Below are positions 33,629 through 44,345 of a DNA stretch of 64,000 bases, one piece after another (the first letter of the stretch is position 1; each line of letters opens with the position of its first letter). A program made the translations under genes and the position numbers. The notes beneath the pieces were generated by a model. The model did no database searches and was not told the DNA's origin. It worked only from the letters and a program-made list of their open reading frames with translations. Source of the DNA: Diphasiastrum complanatum (lineage: Eukaryota; Streptophyta; Lycopodiopsida; Lycopodiales; Lycopodiaceae); assembly GCA_029204225.1 (NCBI GenBank), contig CM055112.1, positions 42,301,176 through 42,365,175 on the forward strand, in the 5' to 3' direction.

Positions 33629-34136
33629 TGTGGGAAAGTTAGAATGCGAGTTTGAGTAGATTCAACTTGAATAGTTGGGTACATTGAATGTAGACCCAAA
33701 ATTAGTAGGGTTAGCATTTTGGTGGGAAAGCTAAGTGGCCAAATAGGGTTTGGACCTGCTATAAAAGGATGTAACTCGTGGAGAGAGTAATCTTCTCTCT
33801 TCTCTATCTCATTTCATGCTTATACATGGTTCTCTTGGGTTCTACTATCCATTGGTGCACTATCTTGGTGATTGCTTGCAATTCTATGTGTAGAATGGTC
33901 TATATTTGTTATTTTTGGATCCACACGTGTGAAATACAGTAGCTTGCTGGTTTTGTACGGACAGCAATTGTACATAATCATTTCATTCAAGTTTGATCAA
34001 GTTCTATTGGTGTTTGCATCTCAATTTGTGTGTAGATGCTGATTTTTCTACATTGGGGAGATTGGTAGTGTAATTTCTCTTTCTAACCAAAGATCATTCA
34101 AGTAGATTGGATCTTAAGGATCTGAAATCTTTCACA
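33629..34136 (+). repeat. Copia-A LTR
   Basis: 508 bp. Starts TGTGGGAAAG and ends ATCTTTCACA, directly before the primer site TGGTATCAAAGC. A TATA-like box (GCTATAAAAGGATG) is near 33760. The palindrome CACACGTGTG lies at 33922-33931. Parts recur at 24090-24240 (same strand) and 44403-44766 (inverted). The left edge is inferred from the inverted terminal bases. Confidence 0.7.
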
Positions 34137-34795
34137 TGGTATCAAAGCTTTTGTTTCAAGTTATGAAGGAGGAAATCATATCTATCAATGATTTGGTGAA
34201 AATATCAAGTTTAGAGCATGCTAGAGAGGATTCTACATCAAAATCGAGTTTTTTGCTTTTGTAGATTGGATCTTTTGTAGATCAAAACACTAAATAGGTC
34301 AATATACTTGTTCAATTCCGATTTTTTGAATTCACACACTGGATTTGGCCAATTTTTGGATCATTGGATCAACCTAAGTGGCGGCTTATAAATTGCATAT
34401 GAAATTTTCAGCATTTGCATGTAGATTTGGAATAGTCAATTTTTTGTGATTTTGTCAAAACCCTAATTTTGATTGGATCTCTAGATAGTGAGGTTGCTGG
34501 ACTTCATTTGAGTGTGTTTCAATTTTAGGAAGTCATTAGATTGAGGATAGATCATAGGTTGATCAAGATTCCATGATTCTATGTGTTGATTTGCTTGGAT
34601 AAGTGCTAGAAGAGAATTTGTGAGATAGTTTCAAATCTTGGTGATTTCTTTTGAAAGCATTTGTTATTGTTCAAAGGAGTGCTTTGTGCATTGAAGCAGG
34701 TTGAAAAAGAAGATCAGGTCATTGCTACATGGCACCCTCAATTGGAATCATGTTGGAAGCCAATGATAGGCTTACCTCAAGTAACTATTCATTAA
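34137..34795 (+). pseudogene. Copia-A PBS, leader and gag start, truncated
   Basis: Primer site at 34137-34148, leader matching 27927-28400, then the gag start (MLEANDRLTSSNYS) which stops mid-codon region at 34795. The next base begins the GGGCTAA array. Only about 16 gag codons remain. Confidence 0.8.
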
Positions 34796-35160
34796 GGGCT
34801 AACGACTAAGGGCCTTAGGGCTAGGACTAAGAGTTACGGGGTAAGGACCACCGCCAATGGCCAAGGACCAAGAGCCATAGGCCAAGGGACAAGGGCCAAG
34901 GGCCTAGCCAAGAGCTAGGGGCTAGGGCCGAAGGCCGAGGGCCGAGGGTTAAGGCTAAGGTTAAGAGCCAAGGGATAAGCGCCTAGTGCTAAGGTTGATG
35001 CTCAAGGGTAAGGGCTAATGCACGAGGGCTAAGAGCTAAGGGCTAAGAGCTAAGGGTTAAGGGCCAAGTGCTAATGCTAAGGGCAAAGGGCTAAGGGCCT
35101 AGGGACAAGGGAAAGGGCTATGGGCTAAGGGCCACCGGCTAAAGGACAAGTTCTAAGGGC
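34796..35160 (+). repeat. Degenerate GGGCTAA tandem array
   Basis: About 365 bp built from 6-8 bp variants of GGGCTAA / GGGCCAA / GGGTTAA (e.g. AGAGCTAAGGGCTAAG near 35030). The G-rich strand is plus. The unit resembles the plant telomere heptamer GGGTTTA but no run of exact telomere units occurs. It abuts a truncated copia gag on the left and the transposase relic on the right. Confidence 0.8.
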
Positions 35161-35316
35161 TACCGTTTCATAATTTTGTTACAGTTTTATGATAATTTTG
35201 CTAATTTTACTTTCAATAGCTATTTGGCACTATTTATTACAGTTTCATAATATTGCTAGTTATACTTTTAATAACATTGCAAATTCTAACATAAAGTGTA
35301 CCTATATTATTTTATC

Positions 35317-35681
35317 AGGGTCACTTCATGGACTGCTCAAGAAAAGATATTCCAGTTGTTTTATTTCTTCAGAAAGAGACGGTTGCATTTGGAAATGTCC
35401 TAACTGCTGAATCAAATGGAACATGTTTTTTCAAAGAAGTTGGTATGAATAAAAGTGTGGTCCGAATTTCAAAGGTGTTTAAAATGGATTGTCCCTTGCC
35501 ATACCCTCACGGTGAATTTGATCGCCTAGGAGAAGTTCACAACTATATTTCCATCGATTCCATTGCAAAAAAAATCTCGTGGGATAATGTAGATGTTGTT
35601 GACATGAATGAACTCATTTTTGCCAACTGTCCATTATACAACAATGATGACGTTGTTGATTTATGGATTTTCATGGGGTAG
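35317..35681 (+). pseudogene. Transposase relic, N-terminal segment
   Basis: Frame begins after a good acceptor (TTTATCAG, about 35320), so an upstream exon may be missing. It reads GKVLTAES-like VAFGNVLTAESNGTCFFKEV, VRISKVFKMDCPLPYPHGEF, then DRLGEVHNYISIDSIAKKIS with W. The LPYPHGEFDRLGEVHNYISI type of segment resembles a domain seen in plant transposon proteins that ends near a W-x-x-D-x-V. Stop TAG at 35679. Confidence 0.5.
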
Positions 35682-36201
35682 TAGTTTGCACTGCTAAATT
35701 CAAAGGCTATTATCCTAGTGAAACAAACTTGCTTGTTATTGTGAACTTGACTTCAATTACAACATAAAAAAATATTGTGAATGCCATGGCTGATGACGGA
35801 GATCCTTTCTACAAACAAAACCAAACAATGATTTGGTGTTTGTCAAAACTGTTTTTGCACTCTAGAAAGAGAAAACATGTATCATTTATTGAACCATTAA
35901 GTGAGTGCTTTACATATTATTCTAATGGCTCAAAAAAGTGCAACATCAAGAAAATGTTGGAACTCCAGCTTGGTGGTTCAAAAAGGGATAGCATCCAAAA
36001 AACGTCGACAAGATCAGTATATAATTCAAATTATGTAAGTGGTGTAGAAGATGTCAAAAATGATCCGCCGACTGCAATCCAACAAGATCATTGACAAGTA
36101 ACTATAACTCGGATATCTTCCCAGGAATTGAAGATATTTCTCATAGTCGTAATATGTCAAGTTTAGTGTATAACTAAGATATCTTAACAAATGTCGAGGA
36201 T
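35682..36201 (+). pseudogene. Transposase relic, linker segment
   Basis: Broken frames including WCLSKLFLHSRKRKHVSFIE and SECFTYYSNGSKKCNIKKML (to about 36094). The region appears to be a low-complexity linker with a partial internal duplication: VYNSNYVSGVEDV near 36020 and AYNSDILTSVEDV near 36230. No domain recognised. Confidence 0.45.
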
Positions 36202-38286
36202 GTGGTTACTCGTAATACATCTGCATCAGCATACAACTCGGATATTCTTACGAGTGTGGAGGATGTTGGAGAGGTTGTTGATAACAACAAAAATAAAAGA
36301 CATCATTTTCAAATCGACATTCAAACAAAACGTACACCGAATTCGTCAATTTTGGCAAGTGCAAATGCATCCACTCGTCGTAATTCAGATTTTTCGAAAT
36401 TCGATTTCGATGAACATGATTACACAAGCAACATATTACATGATGCTAATATGACAAACGATCCTACAAGATTAAGATGGTCACAAGCAATGAAGTTTTT
36501 GAAGACCTACAAAGAGAGCCTCAAGTATGTCCAACATCCTTTGGAACTCTTCAGAGTTTCAAAAGAAAGCATGTGCTTGTTTATGTTGCACCAAAAACAA
36601 CTAAAATATGTTTTATCATCAGAAAATATAAGGGAAACGTTGATGCAACCACGTTGTAGTAAGTTGTGCATTCGACAAATCACCTACAAAGAATGTGAAG
36701 ACTTGCAACTAGGTGTGTGGTAAAAACGAGGAGCTGACAAGCATAACCAATTATTGCAGATGTTCAAATGTTTTTTTCATAGACGAGAAATGTCAAACAC
36801 AATGTTTGATATTTTGAAGGAACCCAAATTGCGCTTCAAACCTACATTGGATGGTAAAGCTGTATGAATAAAAGCATATCAAATTCTGTTGGGAATCTCT
36901 CATGGAATGCTGAGGCACGTTATTCCATTGTGTACAAGTTTCATGGAAACACCGACACATTCAAGGAACGTGGACACTCTTCAAAAGGGCTGGCCCTAAT
37001 GCGTGGGATTTTGGAAAAGCACACATTGCCTCAACCACATCTTCAACATAAATCAAAAGATGACATTGTTATTTGCGAACATCATCTCCCACTCGGCATG
37101 CATAAACGTGATTTCGAAACTATAAACACACACCATAAATATACGTGTATTCCTGAAGTTTCAAGATCCACACTCTACAAGATGTGGAGACAAGAGTTTG
37201 GACATGTCAAGACTCCAACAAGACAAAGAATGTCCAAATGCAAAATATGTGACGACCTTAAAAATGCAACAGAGACAACTCCTGACGCTAGGATGCGTGA
37301 TCGCTATATTGCATTGAGAGGTCGTCATCTACATCATGTTTTTGATTTCAGAAAATTGTATGCATATTGGAAAGAAGAGTCCAGATCCCATCCTGAGCAG
37401 TCTTTGTGTCTTATCATCGATGAAATGGATCAAAATACAACAGCATTATCCCGTTTCAATAAGACTCCTCCCAGATTAGAGGGGAATCGACTTTTGAAAA
37501 CACATGTTTGTGGGGTATTGATTCATGGATTCAGGTTGCTCTGTGATATTTGGATTGATACCTTGCATGCTCATGATAGCAATCAAGTTGCCACATCAAT
37601 AATGCGAGCAATAAGAAAGGTACAAGCATCATGTGGTAACTTACCTCTGATCTTACGTATTCAAGCTGACAATTGTTGGAGGGAGAACAAGAACAAATTT
37701 ATTTTTGGTCTTTGTTGTATGTTAGTGGCACATAATATCTTCCAAAAGGTAGAAATGGGATTTTTTTTGGTTGGCCACACACATGAAGACATAGATCAGG
37801 TTTTCAGTGTCATATTCTAGGCTTTGAAGTCCAAATCAGCTCACACAATGTCAGATATGCTAGCATGAATTGGTGAAAAGATAGGTGGCGGTCGTATCGA
37901 AAGCATTGAAGTAGAAATACTGGAACGAATGGTAGACTGGAAAGAATTTATAGATCCTTGTATTTCCCAAGGAAATGACGGCTTGGAAGGACACACCAAT
38001 CCTCACTATTTTTGTTTTCAAATGATGAATGGTGAGCCAACTATGCAATGGAAATACTATTTTAGCGATGGAGACAACACATGGAGTGAACCTTTCAAAC
38101 TGTTGCAGCGTGTACCTTCAAAAGATAAAGTCAGTTTTTTACGAAGGATCTGAATCCAGATGAAATGAAAGGAATAATGTCCTTTATTGATTATTTGCGG
38201 TTCATGAGCCACAAGTTTTCAGAATACAAAAAAAGGGCTGAAATCTTTTTACAACTTTTCAGAAAAGATTTTCAATTAAATGTTTA
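36202..38286 (+). pseudogene. DUF7869-like, probable DDE-type transposase relic
   Basis: The frame from 36202 reads to about 36900 (CFFHRREMSNTMFDILKEPK, YQILLGISHGMLRHVI, with TAA at 36722 and TGA at 36866), then shifts. The main part, 36864-37820, has a Cys pair (SKCKICDDLKNA), then LCLIIDEMDQNTTALSRF, LLKTHVCGVLIHGFRLLCDI, LRIQADNCWRENKNKFIFG and GFFLVGHTHEDIDQVFSVI. IIDEMDQ, ADNCWRENKN and HTHEDID are spaced like three acidic catalytic positions of a DDE enzyme and match the widespread DUF7869-type proteins. Stops at 37818 (TAG) and 37866 (TGA) interrupt the C-terminal part, which ends in another frame at about 38286. The element's ends were not identified. Confidence 0.65.
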
Positions 38287-38369
38287 ACCTCAATTAGTTT
38301 CTCAACAATATTAGTTTCTAGCTTTCATTAGTTCTGAAACAAAATTTATTAAAAAAAAAATTTGATGGA

Positions 38370-38821
38370 GGTCCATCCACCGTGGTGGATGGACCCCCCC
38401 TCTTAGATGAACTTTGATAGCTCGAATAAGATGGGAAGAGAGGAACAAAGAAAGATAGAGAGGCGTGGAGGGGGAGGGCGGATGGCTTTCTCCATAAGTT
38501 CTCCTTGTTTTTTCTTAAAAAATTCTTGGTTTTTAAAAAAAAATGTAGAGCTGAAACTTCTTTCAAATTTGTATAGGGTAAACATCAGTGGATGAATGAT
38601 CAGATATTATGTCTAAGAAAAATCTTAAAAAAAAAATTATAACAAAAACAATTGGATGAAGGTCCATCCACCGCGATGATTGGACCCCCCCCTCAAAAAA
38701 TTTCAATGTAAAATTGTTTTTTTAACAAGAATTTTATTATTTCTCAAACAGACTTTATTTCTAAGAGAAACCGTTAAAAATCAATTTCTGAAAAACAAAT
38801 TTGGATTCCGGTCCATCCGCC
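38370..38821. repeat. Three copies of a GGTCCATCCACC motif, first a perfect hairpin
   Basis: At 38370-38395, GGTCCATCCACC is followed after GT by its exact reverse complement GGTGGATGGACC. The motif recurs at 38661-38672 with a decayed right arm and at 38810-38821 (GGTCCATCCGCC) without one. The first two are followed by seven or eight C. The surrounding AT-rich segments contain similar oligo-A and TTCTTGGTTTTT-like pieces. It may be a small inverted-repeat transposon cluster (inference). Confidence 0.5.
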
Positions 38822-38822
38822 A

Positions 38823-38949
38823 TGTTGACAGATCCCCTACTCCAGAGGATCTGTTGGTTTTGTAAAGCTCTTTTTCTTACTTCTTCTGCCTATCAGTAGA
38901 GACGGTGGGCTCTTGCTTAATGTTCTTTCTTGTTTCAAGCCCAAAATCA
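38823..38949 (-). repeat. 127-bp LTR, left (3') copy
   Basis: TGTTGAC...AAAATCA on the plus strand. Matches 43842-43968 with roughly 8 percent mismatch by eye. The outer side abuts the third GGTCCATCC motif. Confidence 0.6.
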
Positions 38950-41900
38950 GGCAGAAGGGACGGGTTCTTGTTGTAGTATTATGTCCTGCCTGTCAGAGGA
39001 CATCTGGATGGGTCACTCTTGAACTAAATGCACATGCATAATCAACCAAAATGCAAGCTAATGCGTTCAAAAAAATGATCTACGTTACTGCTCAGTTGAA
39101 CAACGATGGATTCCTACTTCTACTTTGTTGCAAAATGAACTAAAATCAGATCCTACACTACTTTACTTGCATAAATTGACAAAAAAAAAAAAAACTAATC
39201 TATAGCACGTTAGAAGTCCAAGAATATGATTCTTGGACATCCCAAGAACATCAAGAACTAGAATGTTAGTGAATATGCAAGATTTATGCCACATTTCTAG
39301 CTTATTTAGTTTACTTGAATGTTGGCTCCTAGATTAATCCACAACTAGGAAATCAAGAAAACTAATCCACTCTAAATCCACAACCCCACACAATATGAAT
39401 GGAAGGGCATGATCATAGGGGCATCACTCAAGAAAACCATCATGATCAAGGAGCTTAGTGTAGCATCAAACTCATGGGAAATCTTCTTATTAAGCATGGA
39501 GTAGATACAATGCAAAAAGCTCCTCTTCACAAAGAGGGAGTCTCTTAAATAGGCAAGAGAGCTCCTTAGGTGGCATCCTAGTGGAATTTCCACATTTCAC
39601 AATTTGGAATAATGCTCTCCACTAGAGGTCACCATCAAAAGGTGGCTCACTCTACTTTCTTAAAGAGGGGTCTACTTGCATTTATTACATTTGCTTAGAA
39701 ATACTAGTTCCTACATGGTCATTCCATCTTCCGGGATTCACCACGAGGCTTACACAGTTCTTGCGTGCCATTCCTAACTAGCATTTCTTGGCTCTCATAC
39801 TCGGCTCTCAGTCTTCGTTGGTCTCGTCTTCTCAGATACCTCCTCAGTCTAAGGTGATAGGTGCTCTTGAGTTGCTCTGTCCGAGTATGTTGGGGATTCG
39901 TTAGAATCAGCCAACATCATCCCACCCCTAATGTGTTGCAGGACCCATTGCCACTCATATTGGACAATGTTGCTCCGCTTTGCATTGACATCTTCGATCG
40001 TCACTTGGAAAAGCGTAGATCCTCGTTCGCTTACATAAAACCAAGTGCTTATTGTCGCCAATCTTTATCACAAAAACTGTTGTTCACGAATAGCCGCAGT
40101 TTAACCTGAATGTCTTATTGCTGCAATTGGTTGACATTCTCAAAATTGGAGAGCTCTCAATAGCTTCACAACTTGCATGCTCGAGTGCTATCCATGTGTC
40201 TCTTTGTTTTGTCACTTGTATCTGCCATTGACGGTTTCATCTTTGGTTTCTTGGCAGATTCTATCTTCTGGGAGGTCTGTATCCTCCATTTGCCTCTGGG
40301 TGTTTCTGTGGTTCTTCTCTCAGTTGAAGTTCCAGTCTCAAGGAAAACCTTTGATCTGCAGGTTGCACAAACTTTGATTATCAGTCTCAAGGGGATGGAT
40401 TCATCAAAAATTGGTGGTAGGAACAGTTTTGGATGGACGGTTTGGTAACGGTAAGGAAAGATGATGAAGGCTTGGTGGTAGGGTGAAGGAACTGATAGTT
40501 CTACAGTTGCAGTCTTGGACCCTTGCAATGTCGAGCTTTGACCACCACTTGCTAGGTGAGGAGCTTGCTTTATTTTGCAGGTTCACGGTTGTTTTCATCT
40601 TTCTTTTTTTTCTACAGCTCTTTCATTTGATCCATTACTTTATGAAGGGATTCAACTATCATTGCTCCAGAGAGTTTCTTTTGATCAAGGTTGATTTGAC
40701 TCGTTTGTTGCTTAAGTTTTTTCCTTTCCTCCTCAGCTTCTTGGATCTTTTGCTTTATTTCTTCTAGCTGCTTTGCCTGCTTTTGTAGATATTTTTCGGT
40801 TGAACAACCAATATAGGTGGTAGTTGCTCTCCGCAAGACACTTGCAATGATCTATCAACTGCTTCGGTAAGACTATCAAAAACTGGAAATTTCTCAGAAG
40901 AACAGTAAACTAATGATAAACAAATAGGTGGAAGGAAGGGTGGTGGTGACAACGGTAGATGGTGAGGACGATAGACATGAGAATGGGTGCAGAAGTATGG
41001 CAAGAGGTTGGTTGAAAAAGGAGACTGATTTTCCAATGCTTGTGTTTCCCTTTTCTGAAGGATCTTTGCCATGACTAGAATACTTCTTCTGATTGAGTCT
41101 CTTCGGATTATGCATCTATCTTCTTTAGCCTTGTTTTTCATATTTGACTTGTGACCTTGGTTGTCGATCTTGCTGATGTTGTTGTTGGTAGCGTAACTGC
41201 TCCACTGGATCCAAGCAGATCCACTCTCTCCCCCCCCAAAATCTGTTGGTGGGGATGTTGTTGCTGGTAGCTATTCATGGTCAAGATTGGATCGGCGTGT
41301 GGAACACGTAGTTAAAACTCGTTGAACATGCAACTAGACTTAAGATTGAACAAATTTTAGCTAAATTTGTTTCGATCTTGCTGTAGTTGACTCAAAAAAT
41401 AATATGGCAATGAGATGCAGGAATCAACTCTAATTTGACATGGATTTCTCACATGTCTCAAAAATCCTAAACTGTTGTACAAGGGAATTTGAAGATGGAT
41501 AGATGAATGAAAATGTATTCTGGAGATGCTCTACAAAAGACTCTCGTGCAATAGCTATTCCTCAAGCAAAAATCAATCACACAAAATAGGTGAAGAGAAA
41601 CAAGGAAATAAACAAACGTTACAGAGAGTGAGAACTGTATAGCACTTGTCAAACAAAACTTGCATTCATCAACATTGATAATGCACCTTGATAGTTGCAA
41701 TATTTCAGTTGTTTTGTAGAGTAATGTGACTTACTCTGACATGCCCTTGTCAAAACAAGACAGGGTGGGTGACGCTAAAATCGACCATCAGTGATAGCAA
41801 ATGTTGTAAGATATAGCTTGAGATGCAGGTATTATTGAGGTACTATGTCCTGAGGACCTCTGTGAACAAGAGATTCAGAACCGAATCTCTATCTGGATTT

Positions 41901-42190
41901 TCGAATCCGAGAAATATTGTGTATTGGCACATTGGAAATCTTATTAGCATGTGAAAGACAAATAGATTTGAGGTTGTAGAAGGGGAGAAAAACTGTCAAT
42001 TCCCTGTGGAGGTTGCTCTTGGTTGGACATTGTAGCGGATGACGGAATATTGGTTTCACTTTCTTTTGACAAGGACTCATTTCATATTGTCTTTTTTTAT
42101 TATGCAGCTGGTGTATTGTGCGGTATTGTAGAAGTTTGCTAGAAACTTCTCGAGTGAGCAGCAGGCTGAGCGGTTGGGTGCTATGGTGCT
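38950..42190 (-). other. Interior of gag-only element, mostly unassigned
   Basis: About 3.2 kb with no recognised enzyme. Minus-strand segments that look protein-like are a coiled coil at about 40836-40620 (QAKQLEEIKQKIQEAEEERK then LKQQTSQINLDQKKL), a Pro/Ser segment to about 40170, and FQVTIEDVNAKRSNIVQYEW near 39990-39910. The frames are broken. The stretches 38950-39840 and 41150-42190 show nothing identifiable. Confidence 0.4.
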
Positions 42191-42196
42191 CATGTG

Positions 42197-43250
42197 GTTG
42201 TCGTGAGGATCCTATCAGGATTCATAACTAACGTGATGCGTAGGTTGGATCATAGTTGGTTTTTGTGGACAGTCTTTGAAACTGTGTTTTCTGATACAGT
42301 CAGGACACTCAGCATGGTACTTGGTCTTGACTGGACAATCAACCATGAAGTGGCTAGTTTCACCACAGATGAAACATCTGGTGTGCAATGGCCCTTGTAT
42401 GGCTAGTGGGTCTGGACTTTCAAGTAGATATTCATGATAAGTGATGGAATTTCTAGATTGTGACGGTTGTTCTTCATATTGTTGAACTGTATGTGCTTGG
42501 ATAGGTCGATATGAAGGACAAGCATCAACATGATGCGTAGCCCTGCAATGTGGACACCATATTGTTTTTCGTTTATAAGGTACCTGTGCAGGGTTTGACT
42601 GACCAGACATACTGCTTTGAATAGATTTCAAGGTAGTTTGAAACTCATTGGTGAGTTTCTCCATCTGTAGCTGATGTTGCTTATTAAGCAACTCCAATTG
42701 GGATTTCCAAAGCTGATCTCGGGTGTCTTCGATCGGCTTCGACTCATGGATAGGAGCACGTGGTGCTCGCCTTTCCCTGGATTCGTCAACATCTGATCCC
42801 TCGTCTTCTTCTTTGATGGCGTCAGACATAGCTAACTTTAGGCTCGTATATTCGTCATTTGATTTAAGCTCGCATCTAATCCATCTTGGAAGGCCGACTA
42901 AGAACCAGATGATGAGCATATGTTCGGAGGGCTGTTCCTGTACTTGACTTTTAAAGCGTTTGAAAAGGACTCTCTATCAAGCGAAAGGGCTTAAAACGCT
43001 TGATAAAGGACTCTTTCAAAATTGACTAGTCTGTCTTTTCATCTTGATCAAGGTTGAAAAACCAATCCTGTGCTTTAGCAATCATGGTCATCAAAAATAT
43101 TTGGACCATAGCATCGAGAGATGTTTCGCCATACACATCACATGCATTCTCAAAGGTTTGCAAAAATCTTTGAGGTTCGAACTACCGTCAAACTTTGGTA
43201 GATCTACCTTGGGTGTATGTCTCTCAAGATGAGCATGGTGGGTAGCAAAA
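42197..43250 (-). pseudogene. Gypsy-type gag with three zinc knuckles
   Basis: The minus strand reads, in shifted frames, HLERHTPKVDLPKFDGSSNL (about 43235-43170), then IWFLVGLPRWIRCELKSNDE, MSDAIKEEDEGSDVDES and coiled-coil LLNKQHQLQMEKLTNEFQTT. Three Cys/His clusters follow: CPHCRATHHVDAC, CFICGETSHFMVDC and CPDCIRKHSFKDC. The layout matches the gag of the gypsy at 56810-61843 (IREEDEGSDDE, WCSVCSQNHTTNEC). It is the only retroviral-type gene in this element. Confidence 0.82.
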
Positions 43251-43334
43251 ACTCCACTAAGGTTGGTTCTGGCATGCGATGTTTGAACACCATGAACATG
43301 GGTTCTGGCTCATGAGGACTCGGCTCTATCAGCT

Positions 43335-43620
43335 TCTTGTCCGGTTGAGATTTCAGCTGTTGTCTCCGGTTGAGATTTCAGCTGGGGTCTCCGGTTGAGA
43401 TTTTACTGAGGTCTCCGGTTGAGAGTGAGGTGAGGCCTTCGGTTGAGATGTAAGCTAGGCCTTCGGATGAGATTTCAGTTGGGGTCTCTGGCTGAGATTT
43501 CAGCTGGGCCTCTAGTTGAGAGTGAGGTGAGGCCTTCGGTTGAGATGTAAGTTGGGCCTCCGGTTGAGATTTCAGCTGGACCTCCGGTTGAGATTCAACA
43601 CAAGGGCTCTGGTTGAGATG
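43335..43620 (-). repeat. 24-bp minisatellite in gag N-terminal region
   Basis: About a dozen units of roughly 24 bp with core CCGGTTGAGATTTCAGCTGG. On the minus strand they encode an eight-residue repeat of the type SQPEAQLK / SQPEAQLT (frame 43638-43378). Units vary (TTCGGTTGAGATGTAAGC), so the array is not brand new. It lies between PBS and gag core. Confidence 0.8.
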
Positions 43621-43824
43621 TAACACAATAGTTAACACACAATCGTAGAGTTATGATGATACTATCCAAGAACGGCCCTGTAATGATGCTATTCAAGAAT
43701 GTCGCAGACTGTAAGTGTCAGACTGCAGATGATGGCAGATCTAGATATGGATGATGTTGTTTATGGAGCGGATCATGGAAGAACGTTGTATCAGGGATGG
43801 AGTAGAGATGTGCATGTGTTCAAG

Positions 43825-43839
43825 CGGCAACTGGTGCCA
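43825..43839 (-). other. Primer-site complement of the gag-only element
   Basis: CGGCAACTGGTGCCA is the complement of TGGCACCAGTTGCCG, close to the tRNA-Asp-type gypsy primer site. It sits two bases inside the right LTR. Confidence 0.6.
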
Positions 43840-43841
43840 AA

Positions 43842-43968
43842 TGTTGACAGATCCTCTGCTCCAGAGGATCTGTTGGTTTTGTAAAGTTCTTTTTCTTACT
43901 TCTTCTGCCTATCAACAGAGACGATGGGCTCTTCCTTAATGTTCTTTCTTGTTTCAAGCCCGAAATCC
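43842..43968 (-). repeat. 127-bp LTR, right (5') copy
   Basis: Partner of 38823-38949. Contains a perfect hairpin: AGATCCTCTG and its reverse complement CAGAGGATCT separated by three bases, near 43850-43872. In the left copy the hairpin is imperfect. The outer side abuts a gypsy protease fragment. Confidence 0.6.
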
Positions 43969-44012
43969 TCACTTTTCTAAGCAAACATAATCTATACAAG
44001 GATAAAGTTGCA

Positions 44013-44330
44013 ATGAGTGAATCTTATCTCAAAAAAGTTGTATGAGAAATGGGACCTACAAAGTCTCAACGTTGTCACATTTGTCATCAAGCTTGTTGAT
44101 CAATCTTGTGTGTGGCAAAAGGGAATAATGGGTATTATACCAATGAATTTAACAAGGGCAAATTTTGTCATCACATTCATGGTGATGGATTTTTTAGACT
44201 CACTTGTTACTTACCGGATCTTATTAAGATGACTAGGAGTTGTGCCAGTGGTTCATACATAAGGAACATGCAAGATTACATTTGAGAATTGAATAAATGC
44301 TATCCACATGGGCAATAAAACCAATAATTC
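44013..44330 (+). pseudogene. Gypsy protease fragment
   Basis: Reads NLISKKLYEKWDLQSLNVVT, FVIKLVDQSCVWQKGI, NFVITFMVMDFLDSLVTYRI and, past two stops, GTCKITFEN. It corresponds to the protease of the gypsy at 56810-61843 (NLISTTLYEKWGLQGL, LADQSCVKPKG) but on the plus strand and without the catalytic Asp region. Not related to the gene on its left. Confidence 0.82.
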
Positions 44331-44345
44331 AAAAAATATATAGTG

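Larger units (their letters stand above)
38823..43968 (-). mobile_element. Candidate gag-only LTR element with 127-bp LTRs
   Basis: Two direct 127-bp repeats (38823-38949, 43842-43968) enclose 4.9 kb. The inner edge of the right repeat is followed by a tRNA-Asp-type primer site in minus orientation, and both repeats diverge at the same edges, as LTRs do. Inside is a gypsy-type gag with three zinc knuckles. No protease, RT or integrase motif was found between gag and the left LTR (38950-42190), where an Asp/Glu/Lys-rich coiled coil is the only protein-like segment. No target duplication is visible. Confidence 0.55.

Noticed and set aside
34796-35160. True interstitial telomere
   Set aside because: Units vary and the consensus is GGGCTAA, not TTTAGGG; no run of exact telomere repeats.
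39849-40528. Possible independent genes on the minus strand (70 and 120 codons)
   Set aside because: Short, frame-broken and without recognisable domains; described only as interior of the gag-only element.
43335-43620. CRISPR-like array
   Set aside because: Contiguous 24-bp tandem repeats without unique spacers, in a plant gag gene.
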